Of a stretch of DNA of 64,000 nt, positions 41,605 to 51,114 are shown in pieces. The DNA is from Curtobacterium sp. VKM Ac-2922. Lineage in GTDB: Bacteria; Actinomycetota; Actinomycetes; Actinomycetales; Microbacteriaceae. Both the position numbers and the translations under genes were made by a program. Position 1 is the first letter of the stretch. Each line of letters opens with the position of its first letter. The stretch covers positions 62,001 through 126,000 of the forward strand of contig NZ_JALGRO010000005.1 of the NCBI RefSeq assembly GCF_022815645.1, read 5' to 3'. Below the pieces are notes generated by a model that was given only the letters and a program-made list of their open reading frames with translations, was not told the origin of the DNA and searched no databases.

Positions 41605-42024
41605 ATGCCCGAGAACCTGCTGCCGACCCCGTCGTCGAACCCCGAGACCCTGCTGCCCGCCGACCCCGAGGTCGATGCCGCCCTGGCCGCCGACGCCCCG
41701 GTCGCGAGCGTCGTCGTGTCGCACCCGTCGTCGAGCCTGGCGTGGGCGCTGCTGGCCGACGAGGCCTGGGAGCGTGGCGCCACGCTCGAGTCCTACGCCT
41801 ACGCCCGCGTCGGGTACCACCGCGGACTCGACTCGCTGCGGAAGGCCGGGTGGCGTGGTGCCGGGCCGGTGCCGTGGTCGCACGAGCCGAACCGCGGGGT
41901 GCTGCGCTCCCTGTTCGCGCTGCGCCGGGCCGCGATCGCGATCGAGGAGCCGGGCGAACCCGAGCGCCTGACCGACTTCCTGAACGGGGCCGACCCGGCG
42001 GTCATCCCCGCGCTGCAGGCGTAG
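41605..42024 (+). CDS. DUF3151 family protein
   Basis: A 139-residue actinobacterial protein. The core HPSSSLAWALLADEAW (about residues 39-54) and YAYARVGYHRGLDSLRKAGW (about 64-83) are characteristic of DUF3151. It has no signal or membrane segment and its role is unknown. CAGGGT lies six bases before the ATG, and GGAG lies within those six bases, so the message may be leaderless. It is followed by a cluster of palindromes before the convergent methyltransferase gene. Confidence 0.87.
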   Translation: MPENLLPTPSSNPETLLPADPEVDAALAADAPVASVVVSHPSSSLAWALLADEAWERGATLESYAYARVGYHRGLDSLRKAGWRGAGPVPWSHEPNRGVLRSLFALRRAAIAIEEPGEPERLTDFLNGADPAVIPALQA

Positions 42025-42027
42025 CGG

Positions 42028-42121
42028 CGCTGCGCTGCGCAGCGCAGCGCGAAACGGTTTCGCACAACCGAAACCCGTTCGCGCCGCCGAACACCGCGGT
42101 GCGAAGTGCTTCCGGTTGTGC
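42028..42121. terminator. Nested palindromes between convergent genes
   Basis: A perfect 22-base palindrome (42028-42049, CGCTGCGCTGC repeated in inverse), then GCGAAAC-G-GTTTCGC (42049-42063), then long-range arms GCACAACCG (42062-42070) and CGGTTGTGC (42113-42121). Together they can form strong hairpins on both strands. Confidence 0.7.
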
Positions 42122-42162
42122 GAAGCCGATCGGCGCCGCGCACGCGAGCGCCGCGCGAGCCC

Positions 42163-43311
42163 TCAGCCGACGCGTGACGCCGTCACGGTGAACTTCGCCG
42201 TGCGGGTGACCTGTCGCGTCGGTCCGACGATCCGCTCGAGCACCGGCCGGTAGCGCAGGTGCGAGTTCCACACGCACCACAGTTCGCCGCCGGACTGCAG
42301 GATCGTGGCCGCGTTCCGGAACATCGACTCGGCCGCGTCGGTGGAGACGGCGCTGTCGGCGTGGAACGGCGGGTTGCAGACCACCAGCTGCGCCGACCCC
42401 GCATCGAGTTCGTCGCCCGCGTCGGTCCGTAGCACCCGGACGCGGTCGTCGACACCGTTCACGGTCGCCGTGGCGCGGGTCGAGGCGACGGCGATCGCGG
42501 ACACGTCGGTCGCGATCACCTTCAGGCCCGGGCGGCGGCGAGCCAGCACGGTCGCGATCACCCCGTTCCCGCAGCCCATGTCGACGGCGACGCGGGCGGT
42601 CGGCACGGCGTCGTCGAGCACGTCGAGCAGCGTCCGGGTGCCCAGGTCGAGCGATGCCCCGGCGAACACGCCGCCGTGCGCGACGAGCGTCAGGCCGAGG
42701 TCGTCGACGTGCACGTGCTTCGGCCACGGCGCGGTCAGCGCGGCCCGGTTCGCGGCCGCCTGCAGTGGGTCCTGCGCGACGAGCAACCGGGACTTCCCGC
42801 GGCCGCGGCTCGCGACGACGTCGCCGAACGACCGCCGCAGCACGTCGTTCTGCGACAGGGTCATGTGCTTGGTCTGCCCGCCGCACAGCAGCACCACGTC
42901 CGGGGCGGCGTACCGGGCGACGGCGCGCGCGACCTCGTCCAGACGGTCGAGCGACTTCGACAACCGCAGCAGCACGAGCCGGGCGCCGCGGAAGGCGTCC
43001 TGCAGCGAGTCCGGGTGGTGGAACCCGCGCCGGCCGAACGTGCCCGCGTTCGCTTCGAGGGCACGTTCGGCGCTCAGGGAGTCCTGCACGACCCGGACGT
43101 CGGCTGCGCCGTGCACGGTGAGCAGCCCGAGGGTCAGCACCCCGTTCCGGTCGTCGACGACCGCGACCTGCCCCGGCTGGCGCAGCGCGTCGCCGTGCAC
43201 GTGCGGTGCCTCGTCCAGCAGGAACCGGTCGGTGCCGTCGATGGTGACCAGGTCGGGCTCGTCGGCATCGGGGTCGCGCCGGAACACCGCGGCGAAGTCG
43301 AACGGGGGCAT
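42163..43311 (-). CDS. rRNA guanine-N2 methyltransferase (RsmC/RlmG-like)
   Basis: A 382-residue SAM-dependent methyltransferase. The C-terminal catalytic half has VDMGCGNGVIATVLARRRPG (about residues 242-261) for SAM and VCNPPFH (near 310), the N-P-P-[FY] motif for guanine N2 methylation of 16S or 23S rRNA. The N-terminal half is the degenerate methyltransferase-like domain typical of RsmC/RlmG. TAGGTT lies six bases before the ATG, so it has its own leaderless promoter although lacZ ends 17 bases upstream. Confidence 0.88.
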   Translation of the reverse strand: MPPFDFAAVFRRDPDADEPDLVTIDGTDRFLLDEAPHVHGDALRQPGQVAVVDDRNGVLTLGLLTVHGAADVRVVQDSLSAERALEANAGTFGRRGFHHPDSLQDAFRGARLVLLRLSKSLDRLDEVARAVARYAAPDVVLLCGGQTKHMTLSQNDVLRRSFGDVVASRGRGKSRLLVAQDPLQAAANRAALTAPWPKHVHVDDLGLTLVAHGGVFAGASLDLGTRTLLDVLDDAVPTARVAVDMGCGNGVIATVLARRRPGLKVIATDVSAIAVASTRATATVNGVDDRVRVLRTDAGDELDAGSAQLVVCNPPFHADSAVSTDAAESMFRNAATILQSGGELWCVWNSHLRYRPVLERIVGPTRQVTRTAKFTVTASRVG

Positions 43312-43317
43312 CCGCCC

Positions 43318-43323
43318 AACCTA
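43318..43323 (-). promoter_or_regulatory. -10 element of leaderless methyltransferase promoter
   Basis: TAGGTT, then six bases, then the ATG at 43311; no ribosome site. Confidence 0.45.
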
Positions 43324-43328
43324 CCCAG

Positions 43329-46300
43329 TCAGCCCAGCAGGACCGACCACGACGTCGTCGCGGGCCAGAGCTGGTGCTCGGGCAGCACGTCCAGCCCGCA
43401 GGCGCGCGAGCCCAGGCCGTGCTGGGCGGCGTCGAGGTACAGGTAGGTCGCCTCCGGTGTCGGCAGCTCGTGCGGGTGGCCGGCGCGGGCGACCTGCTGT
43501 GCCGTCCACGGTGTGAGCGTGAAGCCGGTCCGCTTCGTGCCGACCGACGACACCGTGAACGGGCCCACCCGCAGCGTGCGCAGGTCCGGACGGTGGCCGG
43601 ACTCCTGCGGCCGCGAGTAGTTCGCGGTCAGGAGCGCCACCGGCGAGCCGAACACCCCGACGTGCGCCGCGTGCGACGAGTCCGCGTACGACTCCAGCGG
43701 CCCGGTCCCGAACCACTCCGCGGACTCGTCCACGAGCGATGCCGGCAGGTCGATGCGCACACCGATCCGCGGCCAGGTGATGCCCCACGGGCCGAACGGC
43801 ACCGCGGTCGTGTCGAGCAGCAATCCGTCGTCGGTGAGCGTCCACCGGTGGGTGACGTCGACGCCGGCACCGCTGTTCGCCGCTGCGACGCGGACGCGCT
43901 GCACCAGGCCGTGCTCGGTCCGTTCGACGTGCACCAGGCGGTGCGTCAGCCGATCGAGCCCGTGCGCCGTCCACTTCGTCGCGGACGCCGGCGCATCCGG
44001 GTCGCCGACGCCGTGCGTCAGCACCGGGTCGGCTGTCTCGTAGCCGCCCTGCGAGGCCAGCCGGTCGTTGTCCGTGGGCGCGCGCCAGAGCTCGAGCCGC
44101 GGGCCCGCGACCTCGTGGCCCTTCCAGCTGGACAGGTCGCCGCGCTCGGTGAAGGTCTCCTCACCGAGCCGGTCGCCGTCCCAGCCGAGCCGGGAGGCCC
44201 GTGGGGCCTCGGCAGGGCGTGCTGCGACGAGCGTCTGGGCGCGTGCGACGACGTGGCCGGTGTCCGCCCAGGCGGTCGGTCCGGCGAGCTCCGCGACGAC
44301 GTCGAGCCAGAGCTCCTCGCCGGGGGCGATCGGCCCAGCCGCGGCCTCGAGCACTTCGGTCGGGACCGGCACGGTGGCGGACTGCCGTGCCGCGACGACA
44401 CCGGGCGCCAGGCGTCCCTCGTGCTCGACGACACCGTTCTGCGACAGGGTCCACCGGAAGCGCAGCCCCGCGGTCGAGGCCGAGTGGTACCGGTTCTCGA
44501 CCAAGACCGTCGTCGTGCCGAGCGACATCCGGATCGGGGCCACGACGGCCGCGAACTCCGCCAGCCCCGGCGTCGGGGTGTCGTCGGGCAGCACCAGGCC
44601 GTCCATCACGAAGTTGCCGTCGTGGACGACCTCGTGGAAGTCGCCGCCGTACCCGTAGAACGGCGTGCCGTCCGGGGTGTGCGTGAGCAGTCCGTGGTCG
44701 CGCCACTCCCACACGAAGCCGCCGTGCAGCCGTGGGTACTTGTCGACGAGCGCCTCGTACTCGGCGATCTGCCCCGGGCCGTTGCCCATCGCGTGCACGT
44801 ACTCGCAGTGGATGAAGGGCTTCGACCGCTGTCGCGCGGCCTCGGCGGGACCGCACTCCAGCAGCGGGGTCGGGGTGCCGCCACCGATCGACTCGGTCTC
44901 CTGCAGCGTCGGGTACATCCGCGAGTACACGTCGGTGTACTCGCCCGTGTAGTCGCCCTCGTAGTGCACGGGTCGCTCGGCGTCACGTGCGTGCACCCAG
45001 TTCGACATCGCGGCCAGGTTGCGGCCGGTGCCGGACTCGTTGCCGAGCGACCACATCACGATCGACGCGTGGTTCTTGTCGCGCTCGACGGTGCGGGCGA
45101 TGCGGTCCAGGTAGGCGTCCTCCCACGCGGGGTCGTCGGACGGGTTGCCCTGCCATCCCGTGAAGATGAACCCGTGCGTCTCGAGGTCGCACTCCAGGAT
45201 CACCCAGAAGCCGAGCTCGTCGGCCAGGTCCAGCACGCGGGGGTGCGGCGGGTAGTGCGAGGTGCGGATCGCGTTGACGTTGTGCCGCTTCATCAGCGCC
45301 ATGTCCGCGCGGGCGTGGGCCTCGTCGAACACGCGGCCCCGCTCGGGGTGGGTCTCGTGGCGGTTCACCCCGTGGAACACGACGCGCTCGCCGTTGACCA
45401 GGAACCGGTCGCCCTCGATCTGCACGGTCCGGAACCCCAGCCGGAGTGCGACCGTCTCGCCGCCCTCGGCGCCCCCGGCGGCGCTGCCCGAGGACAGTGT
45501 CGCGTCGTACAGCTTCGGCAGTTCGGCGCTCCACGGCTCGACGCCCTCGAGCACGATCGGCTCGACCTGGTCGGCGGAGGCCCACACGACGTCGACGCCC
45601 AGGTCGGGCACGGCGAACCGCACCGGGAAGACCGCGTCGAGCGTCGGGACCGTGATGGTCCCCGTGCCTGTCGACGGCCGACCCGAGGCCGCCGTCCCAG
45701 CGGTCGCGGCGTCGCCGAGCGTCGCGGACCAGCCCGCGCGCACGAACACGTCGTCGATGGGTGCCGTGGGCCGCGCCAGCAGGGTGACGTCGCGGAAGAT
45801 GCCCGGCAGCCACCACTGGTCCTGGTCCTCCAGGTACGACGCCGCCGACCACTGGTGCACGCGCACGCGCAACTCGTTCGAGCCCGGCCGCAGCAGGTCC
45901 GTCACGTCGAACTCCGTCGCCAGCCGCGACCCGGTCGCCCAGCCCACCTCGGTGTCGTTCAGCCACACCCGGAAGTGCGACTCCACCCCGTCGAAGCGCA
46001 GCAGCACGCGGGCCGCGGCGTCGAACGTCGTCGGTACCTCGAAGGTCCGTCGGTAGTCGCCCGTCGGGTTCTCCTCCGGCGGGTGCGGCGGGTCGATCGG
46101 GAACGGGTACTGCAGGTTCGTGTAGCTCGGCGAGCCGTGTCCGTGCAGCACCCAGTGCGCCGGCACCGGGATCGTGCCCCACGAGTCGTCCGCTCCGGGC
46201 ATCGGGACGTCCGCCACCGGCGACCACCGGAAGTCCCACGCCCCGTTCAGTGACAGGGCCGGAGCGTCCGTGTGCAACCAGGCACGTGGTGCCAGTCGGG

Positions 46301-46352
46301 ACGCCGAGCCGGGCGTGGTGGTGTGCAGGTCGTCGATGGCGGCGTTGGTCAA
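43329..46352 (-). CDS. lacZ: Beta-galactosidase, GH2 (LacZ-type)
   Basis: A 1007-residue GH2 enzyme with the five-domain LacZ layout. The acid/base glutamate is E439 in MWSLGNESG, and the nucleophile is E517 in KPFIHCEYVHAMGNGPGQ. Residues about 213-232 are a Thr/Ser/Gly-rich insertion inside the second domain. No signal peptide: it cleaves beta-galactosides in the cytoplasm after import by the ABC system encoded upstream. The start is TTG at 46352, overlapping the permease stop (TTGA). Last gene of the sugar operon. Confidence 0.95.
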   Translation of the reverse strand: MTNAAIDDLHTTTPGSASRLAPRAWLHTDAPALSLNGAWDFRWSPVADVPMPGADDSWGTIPVPAHWVLHGHGSPSYTNLQYPFPIDPPHPPEENPTGDYRRTFEVPTTFDAAARVLLRFDGVESHFRVWLNDTEVGWATGSRLATEFDVTDLLRPGSNELRVRVHQWSAASYLEDQDQWWLPGIFRDVTLLARPTAPIDDVFVRAGWSATLGDAATAGTAASGRPSTGTGTITVPTLDAVFPVRFAVPDLGVDVVWASADQVEPIVLEGVEPWSAELPKLYDATLSSGSAAGGAEGGETVALRLGFRTVQIEGDRFLVNGERVVFHGVNRHETHPERGRVFDEAHARADMALMKRHNVNAIRTSHYPPHPRVLDLADELGFWVILECDLETHGFIFTGWQGNPSDDPAWEDAYLDRIARTVERDKNHASIVMWSLGNESGTGRNLAAMSNWVHARDAERPVHYEGDYTGEYTDVYSRMYPTLQETESIGGGTPTPLLECGPAEAARQRSKPFIHCEYVHAMGNGPGQIAEYEALVDKYPRLHGGFVWEWRDHGLLTHTPDGTPFYGYGGDFHEVVHDGNFVMDGLVLPDDTPTPGLAEFAAVVAPIRMSLGTTTVLVENRYHSASTAGLRFRWTLSQNGVVEHEGRLAPGVVAARQSATVPVPTEVLEAAAGPIAPGEELWLDVVAELAGPTAWADTGHVVARAQTLVAARPAEAPRASRLGWDGDRLGEETFTERGDLSSWKGHEVAGPRLELWRAPTDNDRLASQGGYETADPVLTHGVGDPDAPASATKWTAHGLDRLTHRLVHVERTEHGLVQRVRVAAANSGAGVDVTHRWTLTDDGLLLDTTAVPFGPWGITWPRIGVRIDLPASLVDESAEWFGTGPLESYADSSHAAHVGVFGSPVALLTANYSRPQESGHRPDLRTLRVGPFTVSSVGTKRTGFTLTPWTAQQVARAGHPHELPTPEATYLYLDAAQHGLGSRACGLDVLPEHQLWPATTSWSVLLG

Positions 46353-47284
46353 CCCTTGACCGATCCTTCCGTGAGGCCCCCGCGCCAGAAGCGCTGCAGG
46401 ACGATGATGGCGATGACGAGCGGGATGACCGAGACGAGCACCCCGCCGGTGGTGAGCTGGTAGAACTCGGGCAGCCGGTCCACCTGGGCCCGCCAGTTGT
46501 TCAACCCCAGTGTGATCGGGTACAGCTTCTGGTCTGCCAGCATGATCAGCGGCAGGAAGAAGTTGTTCCAGATGCCGACGACCTGGAACAGGAACACGGT
46601 CACCAGGGCCGGGGTCAGCTGTCGCAACACGATGGTGTGGAAGATGCGCAGCTCACTGGCACCGTCGAGTCGTGCGGACTCCATCAGCGCGGTGTCGACC
46701 GAGGCCGCCGCGTACACCCGGCACAGGAACAGCCCGAACGGCGAGACCAGGCTCGGGATGAGCACGCTCCAGTACGTGTCGGTCAGGCCCATGGTCGAGA
46801 ACAGCAGGAACAGCGGCAGCGCGGTGGCGGTCCCGGGGACCAGCACGCCGCCCAGGATCGTGCCGAACACCAGCTGGCGGCCGCGGAACTCGTACTTGGC
46901 CAGGGCGTACCCACCGGCGGCGGCGAAGTACGTCGCCAGGACCGCACCGACCCCGGAGTACAGGATGCTGTTCGCGATCCAGCGGACGAAGATCCCGCCG
47001 TCGTACGTGAACACCTGCTGGATGTTGCTGAACAGGGCGAAGTCGCCGCCGAACCAGAACCCGTTCGTCGCGAACAGCGCGCCGGTGGTCTTGGTGGCGG
47101 CGATGACGACCCAGTACAGCGGCACCAGGAAGTAGATCGCGACGATGACCAGGATGCCGGTCACCACGACCTGCGACTTGCCGGAGCGGTCGAGCCTGCG
47201 CCGTTGGTGCGCCGAGATCGACGTCGTGTCGACGGGCGGCGCGCTCTGCGCGGTCGCCGACGCTTGGATGGCTTCACTGGTCAT
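46349..47284 (-). CDS. Carbohydrate ABC transporter permease (MalG-type)
   Basis: A 311-residue CUT1 permease with six helices and the EAA loop ESARLDGASELRIFHTIVLR at about residues 210-229. It forms a heterodimer with the product of the gene just upstream. ATG overlaps that gene's stop by four bases. The operon context with LacZ suggests import of a beta-galactoside or galactan fragment. Confidence 0.93.
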   Translation of the reverse strand: MTSEAIQASATAQSAPPVDTTSISAHQRRRLDRSGKSQVVVTGILVIVAIYFLVPLYWVVIAATKTTGALFATNGFWFGGDFALFSNIQQVFTYDGGIFVRWIANSILYSGVGAVLATYFAAAGGYALAKYEFRGRQLVFGTILGGVLVPGTATALPLFLLFSTMGLTDTYWSVLIPSLVSPFGLFLCRVYAAASVDTALMESARLDGASELRIFHTIVLRQLTPALVTVFLFQVVGIWNNFFLPLIMLADQKLYPITLGLNNWRAQVDRLPEFYQLTTGGVLVSVIPLVIAIIVLQRFWRGGLTEGSVKG

Positions 47285-48369
47285 GCGCGTGCCCCCGTCG
47301 TTCCGTGCTGCGTTCCGGACCCGGACTGGAGGCCCTGGTCGGCTTGGTTGGTGGCCGTGCGGACGGCGGAGGGGCGCGTCTGGAGCGCGCGCCGGGCCTC
47401 CTGGCCGTCTCGCCTGGCCCGCTTGCGCTGGTCGCGCTCGTTCTTGGGTGGCCGGTTCGTCAACGCCAGGAACGCGAACGACAGGATGAACGCGGCCAGC
47501 GCGATGATGACCGCCTGCGCACTCGCGACGCCGTACTCGTTGAACGCGAACGCGTTCGTGTAGGCGGCGTAGTTCGGCGTGTACTCGGTGTCGATCGCCG
47601 GGGCGACCGTGGACAGGATCTGCGGCTCCGCGAAGAGCTGCAGCGTGCCGATGATCGAGAACACCGTCGTCAGCACCAGGGCCGGGGCGATGAGCGGGAT
47701 CTGGATGCGCCACGCCACCTGGAAGGGGCCGGCGCCGTCCATCTTGGCGGCCTCGTAGACCTCGCCGGGGATCGACTTCAGCTGCGCCACGATGATGAGC
47801 ATGTTGTAGCCGGTGTACGTCCACGTGACGATGTTCGCGATCGACCACAGCACGCTGTTGGCGCCGAGGAAGTCCGGCTGCAGCCCCATCGACTGCAGCA
47901 GCGACACGATCGGCGACAGCCCGGGCACGTACAGGAACGACCACAGGATCGTCGCGATGACGCCCGGCACGCCGTACGGCATGAAGTACACCGCGCGGAA
48001 GAAGCCCGGCCAGCGGGCGCTCGCCGACTCCAGCAGCAGCGCCAGGATCGTGCACGCGATGATCATCACCGGGACCTGCACGACGCCGAACAGCAGCATC
48101 CGGCCGATCGAGGCGACGAAGCCCGAGTCGTTCAGCGCGGTGACGTAGTTGTCGAACCCGGCGAACCGCCCGGTGACGCCGTCCTCGCCGAACAGGCCCT
48201 TGCGGTCGACGGTCGTGAAGCTCTGGAACAGGGCGCTGATGATCGGGATGATGAACGTCAGCAGGAAGAGCGCCAGGAACGGGGCGAGCAGCACCCACGG
48301 TGCGCGTTTCTGGGCGCGGGTGGCCTTGGTGCTGGTGCGGAAGGCGGGTCGTGTCTGCTGCGTGGTCAT
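47281..48369 (-). CDS. Carbohydrate ABC transporter permease (MalF-type)
   Basis: A 362-residue CUT1 permease. Six helices, with the EAA loop YEAAKMDGAGPFQVAWRIQI near residue 205. The C-terminal tail of about 45 residues is basic and then polar, reaching into the cytoplasm. ATG overlaps the stop of the binding-protein gene. No ATPase is encoded in the operon; a shared MsiK-like ATPase elsewhere in the genome is likely, as is usual for CUT1 systems in actinobacteria. Confidence 0.93.
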   Translation of the reverse strand: MTTQQTRPAFRTSTKATRAQKRAPWVLLAPFLALFLLTFIIPIISALFQSFTTVDRKGLFGEDGVTGRFAGFDNYVTALNDSGFVASIGRMLLFGVVQVPVMIIACTILALLLESASARWPGFFRAVYFMPYGVPGVIATILWSFLYVPGLSPIVSLLQSMGLQPDFLGANSVLWSIANIVTWTYTGYNMLIIVAQLKSIPGEVYEAAKMDGAGPFQVAWRIQIPLIAPALVLTTVFSIIGTLQLFAEPQILSTVAPAIDTEYTPNYAAYTNAFAFNEYGVASAQAVIIALAAFILSFAFLALTNRPPKNERDQRKRARRDGQEARRALQTRPSAVRTATNQADQGLQSGSGTQHGTTGARA

Positions 48370-49730
48370 CGTGCCGTCCTGACGCTGAGGCCCTTTTCCT
48401 TGAACGACTGCACGATCTCGGCCTGGGCGAGCTCGACGGCGTCCGAGAGCTTGAGGTTGCCGGTGATCTTGCGGCGGAACTGGTTCTGCAGCGACGTGAA
48501 CGCGGACTGCGTCACGGGCGACCACGACCAGTCGACGTTCTGCTCCTTGGCGGCGGGGACGAAGACGTCCTCGTTGTAGTTCTGGCCGGAGAACCACGCC
48601 GAGGGCTTCTGGCGCTGGGCGCCGATGTAGTCCTTGGCGGGGGACCAGCCGATGCCGCAGTACTGGATCATCGCGTTGATGCCCTCTTCCGAGGTGGTCA
48701 TCCAGGTGATGAACTCGAGCGCTTCCTTCGGGTGCTTGGCGTTGGCGAGCACCGCGGCGCTCGAACCGCCGATCGCACTCGAGCCGAAGCCAGACGCGTC
48801 CCACTTCTGCATCGGGGCGACCTTCCACTTGCCCTTGCCGCCCTGGATCGACTCGATCAGGGCGTCACCCCAGCTGGCGCTGGTCACCGCGGCGATCCGA
48901 CCGCTGGCGCACGCGGCGTACCAGCCGGGGGAGTACGCACCGGCGCTGGTGTCCACCAGGCCGTCGTCGATGCAGCCGTCGAAGAAGTCGGCGACCTTCA
49001 TCGTGGCGTCGTCGGTCATGTCGACGACCCACTCGTCCCCGTCGACCTTGAACCACCGGGCGCCGGCCTGCTGGGCGTAGGCGGCGAACGGCGAGGCGTC
49101 GGCGACCGGGAACACCTCGAGGTAGTTCTGCTTTCCGGTCTTCCGGACCTTGTCGGCCAGCACCTTCCACTCGTCCCAGGTCGACGGGGGTTCGCCCCCG
49201 GCCGCTTCGAGGATCGCGGTCTGGTAGTAGAAGCCCATCGGGCCGGTGTCCTGGGGGATGCCGTAGACCCCGTCGACGAACTCGACCTGCGCCCAGGCGG
49301 CCTCGTCGTACTTCGACTGGAAGTCCTTCGCGCCGTACCGGGCCAGGTCGACCAGGCCGTTGGCCAGCATGAACTCGGGGATCTGCCGGAGCTCGACCTG
49401 CCCGATGTCCGGGCCGCCGCCCGCCGCCAGCGCGGAGTACATCTTCTGGTACCCGCCGGAGTTGCCGCCGGGGATCCAGTTGGCCTGCACCTGGATCTTC
49501 GGGTTCTTGGCGTTCCAGACGTCGCAGACCTTCTGCAGGTCCTTGAGCCAGGCCCAGTAGGTGAGCGTCACGGTCTCGCCGCTCGCTGCGGCCGGCACGA
49601 GTGCGGCCTTGTTGACGTTGGTCGACCCCGGTACCGCACAGCCAGCCAGCAGGCCGGTCGCTGCGGCGCCGATCCCGAATCCGAACAGCTGTCGTCTCGT
49701 GATGGGTCGTCGTGGGTTCGTTGGCGTCAT
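48366..49730 (-). CDS. Sugar-binding lipoprotein of ABC importer, Tat-exported
   Basis: A 454-residue extracellular binding protein, first gene of the operon. The N-terminus carries a twin-arginine motif (ITRRQLFGFG) and a lipobox LLAGC near residue 30, so it is probably exported folded and lipid-anchored. The mature part has the CUT1 sugar-binding fold (WAWLKDLQKVCDVW; FVDGVYGIPQDTGPMGFYY). Downstream permeases and LacZ suggest it binds beta-galactosides. The region upstream carries 17-base tandem repeats at 49808-49858. Confidence 0.92.
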   Translation of the reverse strand: MTPTNPRRPITRRQLFGFGIGAAATGLLAGCAVPGSTNVNKAALVPAAASGETVTLTYWAWLKDLQKVCDVWNAKNPKIQVQANWIPGGNSGGYQKMYSALAAGGGPDIGQVELRQIPEFMLANGLVDLARYGAKDFQSKYDEAAWAQVEFVDGVYGIPQDTGPMGFYYQTAILEAAGGEPPSTWDEWKVLADKVRKTGKQNYLEVFPVADASPFAAYAQQAGARWFKVDGDEWVVDMTDDATMKVADFFDGCIDDGLVDTSAGAYSPGWYAACASGRIAAVTSASWGDALIESIQGGKGKWKVAPMQKWDASGFGSSAIGGSSAAVLANAKHPKEALEFITWMTTSEEGINAMIQYCGIGWSPAKDYIGAQRQKPSAWFSGQNYNEDVFVPAAKEQNVDWSWSPVTQSAFTSLQNQFRRKITGNLKLSDAVELAQAEIVQSFKEKGLSVRTAR

Positions 49731-49807
49731 TGCCTGCACCTCGGTTCGTCGGCGAGCGGGTTGCTTCCCCAGCCTGGCACAAAACCGAGCGATGTTGCGA
49801 TTTGACG

Positions 49808-49858
49808 TCTGGGGGTTCGCTCCGTCTGGGGGTTCGCTCCGACTGGGTGTTCGCTCCG
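49808..49858. repeat. Three 17-base tandem repeats upstream of the lac-type operon
   Basis: TCTGGGGGTTCGCTCCG (49808-49824, 49825-49841) and ACTGGGTGTTCGCTCCG (49842-49858), followed by ACTGCGG. They lie 78 bases upstream of the binding-protein gene and 99 bases upstream of the divergent baeRF-type gene. Confidence 0.85.
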
Positions 49859-49956
49859 ACTGCGGACATGCCGCCCGTTCCAGGAGCAGGCTGTACGGCA
49901 CGTGAGAGCACCGGGGCTCGACCGACTCCCGGGGAACCGTAGGCAAGGGAGCTGCC

Positions 49957-51105
49957 ATGACGTCGACGAACGCCACGAACGAACTGCACCGCATCCTGGG
50001 GCAGCGGTTGGAACGCGGGGGGACCTGGGCGTGGGCCTACGTGGACGCGTCCGGCAACGTCGAGGACCCGCGTCGTCAGGCCGCGCTGAAGCTCCGCGGG
50101 GTCGAGGAGTCGCTCCGCGCATCGGGGTCGGACACCACCGCGGTCGACGTGATCGCCGGGGAGCTCGAGGACACCCCGGGCGTGCCGTCGCCCGTTGCCC
50201 GGTACGTGCTCGTCCACGACGGCGAGCTCGTGGTGAGCGAGGTGCTGCCAGGACCGATGCAGGCGTCGGAGTCGATCGGCGTGGGTGCCGTCCCCGACCT
50301 GGTGCCGCTCGTCGCCCACCGGCCGATCGAGTTGCCCTTCCTGGTCGTGCAGGTCGGCAAGGACGGCGGCGGCTACCGCGCGTTCAAGCTCGGACACCCC
50401 GCCACGTCCGACGACCAGGAGCGCATCAGCGGCGAGACCTTCGACCAGCACAAGGTCAAGGGTGGCTTCGGCGACTGGAAGCAGCCGCGCTGGCAGAGCC
50501 GGACGGAAGAGGTCTGGCGGCAGAACACCGCCGAGGTCGCCAGCGCGATCGACAAGGCCGTCACCCGGTTGAACCCCGCGCTCATCGTCGTCGCCGGTGA
50601 CTCACAGGCCCGGCCGATGCTCATCGAGAAGCTGTCCTCGGACGCGCGCAAGCTCGTCAGCGAGGTGCCCGGCGGCGGCTTCGACGAGACGGTCCTCGGT
50701 GACCACACCCGCGTCGCCCTGGCCCGGGTGATCGCCACCCACCGGCACGACCTCGAGGACCTGCTGCGCACCCACGTCGGGCGCGGGGACAACCAGGCGG
50801 TCACGGGACTCGGACCCGTCGTCGAGGCACTGCAGCAGGCCCAGGGCGCGACGATCGCCCTGGACGCCGTGGCGATCGGCGACAGGACCCTGCTCGCACT
50901 CGGGGCAGCGCCGTGGATCGCGACCGCACCCGAACAGGCAGCCAGCGTGCCGGTGATCGGCCCCGTGCCCGCCGTGTGTGCGCTCGTGCGGGCCGCGGTG
51001 CTGACGGACGCCGAGCTCGTGCTGGTCAATGCGGCGTCGTTGCCCGGTGGTGCGGCCGCCGCCGCCCTGCTGCGCTGGCCCGTCGGCCCGACCGTCCCCG
51101 CCTGA
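49957..51105 (+). CDS. baeRF2 / Vms1-type protein, peptidyl-tRNA hydrolase-like
   Basis: A 382-residue protein resembling the bacterial aeRF1-like family 2 (Rv2629 type). The GGFGDWKQPRWQ stretch (about residues 170-181) takes the place of the release-factor GGQ-type loop, and the C-terminal half has the eL30-like fold pattern (PALIVVAGDSQARPMLIEKL; GGFDETVLGDHTRVALARVI). Relatives act on ribosomes, possibly in stalled-ribosome rescue or stress survival. AAGGGAG ribosome site. It is divergent from the sugar operon and ends near a family 2 repeat. Confidence 0.82.
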   Translation: MTSTNATNELHRILGQRLERGGTWAWAYVDASGNVEDPRRQAALKLRGVEESLRASGSDTTAVDVIAGELEDTPGVPSPVARYVLVHDGELVVSEVLPGPMQASESIGVGAVPDLVPLVAHRPIELPFLVVQVGKDGGGYRAFKLGHPATSDDQERISGETFDQHKVKGGFGDWKQPRWQSRTEEVWRQNTAEVASAIDKAVTRLNPALIVVAGDSQARPMLIEKLSSDARKLVSEVPGGGFDETVLGDHTRVALARVIATHRHDLEDLLRTHVGRGDNQAVTGLGPVVEALQQAQGATIALDAVAIGDRTLLALGAAPWIATAPEQAASVPVIGPVPAVCALVRAAVLTDAELVLVNAASLPGGAAAAALLRWPVGPTVPA

Positions 51106-51114
51106 GCCCAGGCA

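Noticed and set aside
43374..46253. A 959-codon rightward ORF
   Set aside because: Antisense to lacZ; no start signal and no domain.
46349..49730. Missing ATPase in the beta-galactoside ABC operon as a broken operon
   Set aside because: CUT1 importers in actinobacteria normally share one MsiK-type ATPase encoded elsewhere, so absence here is expected.
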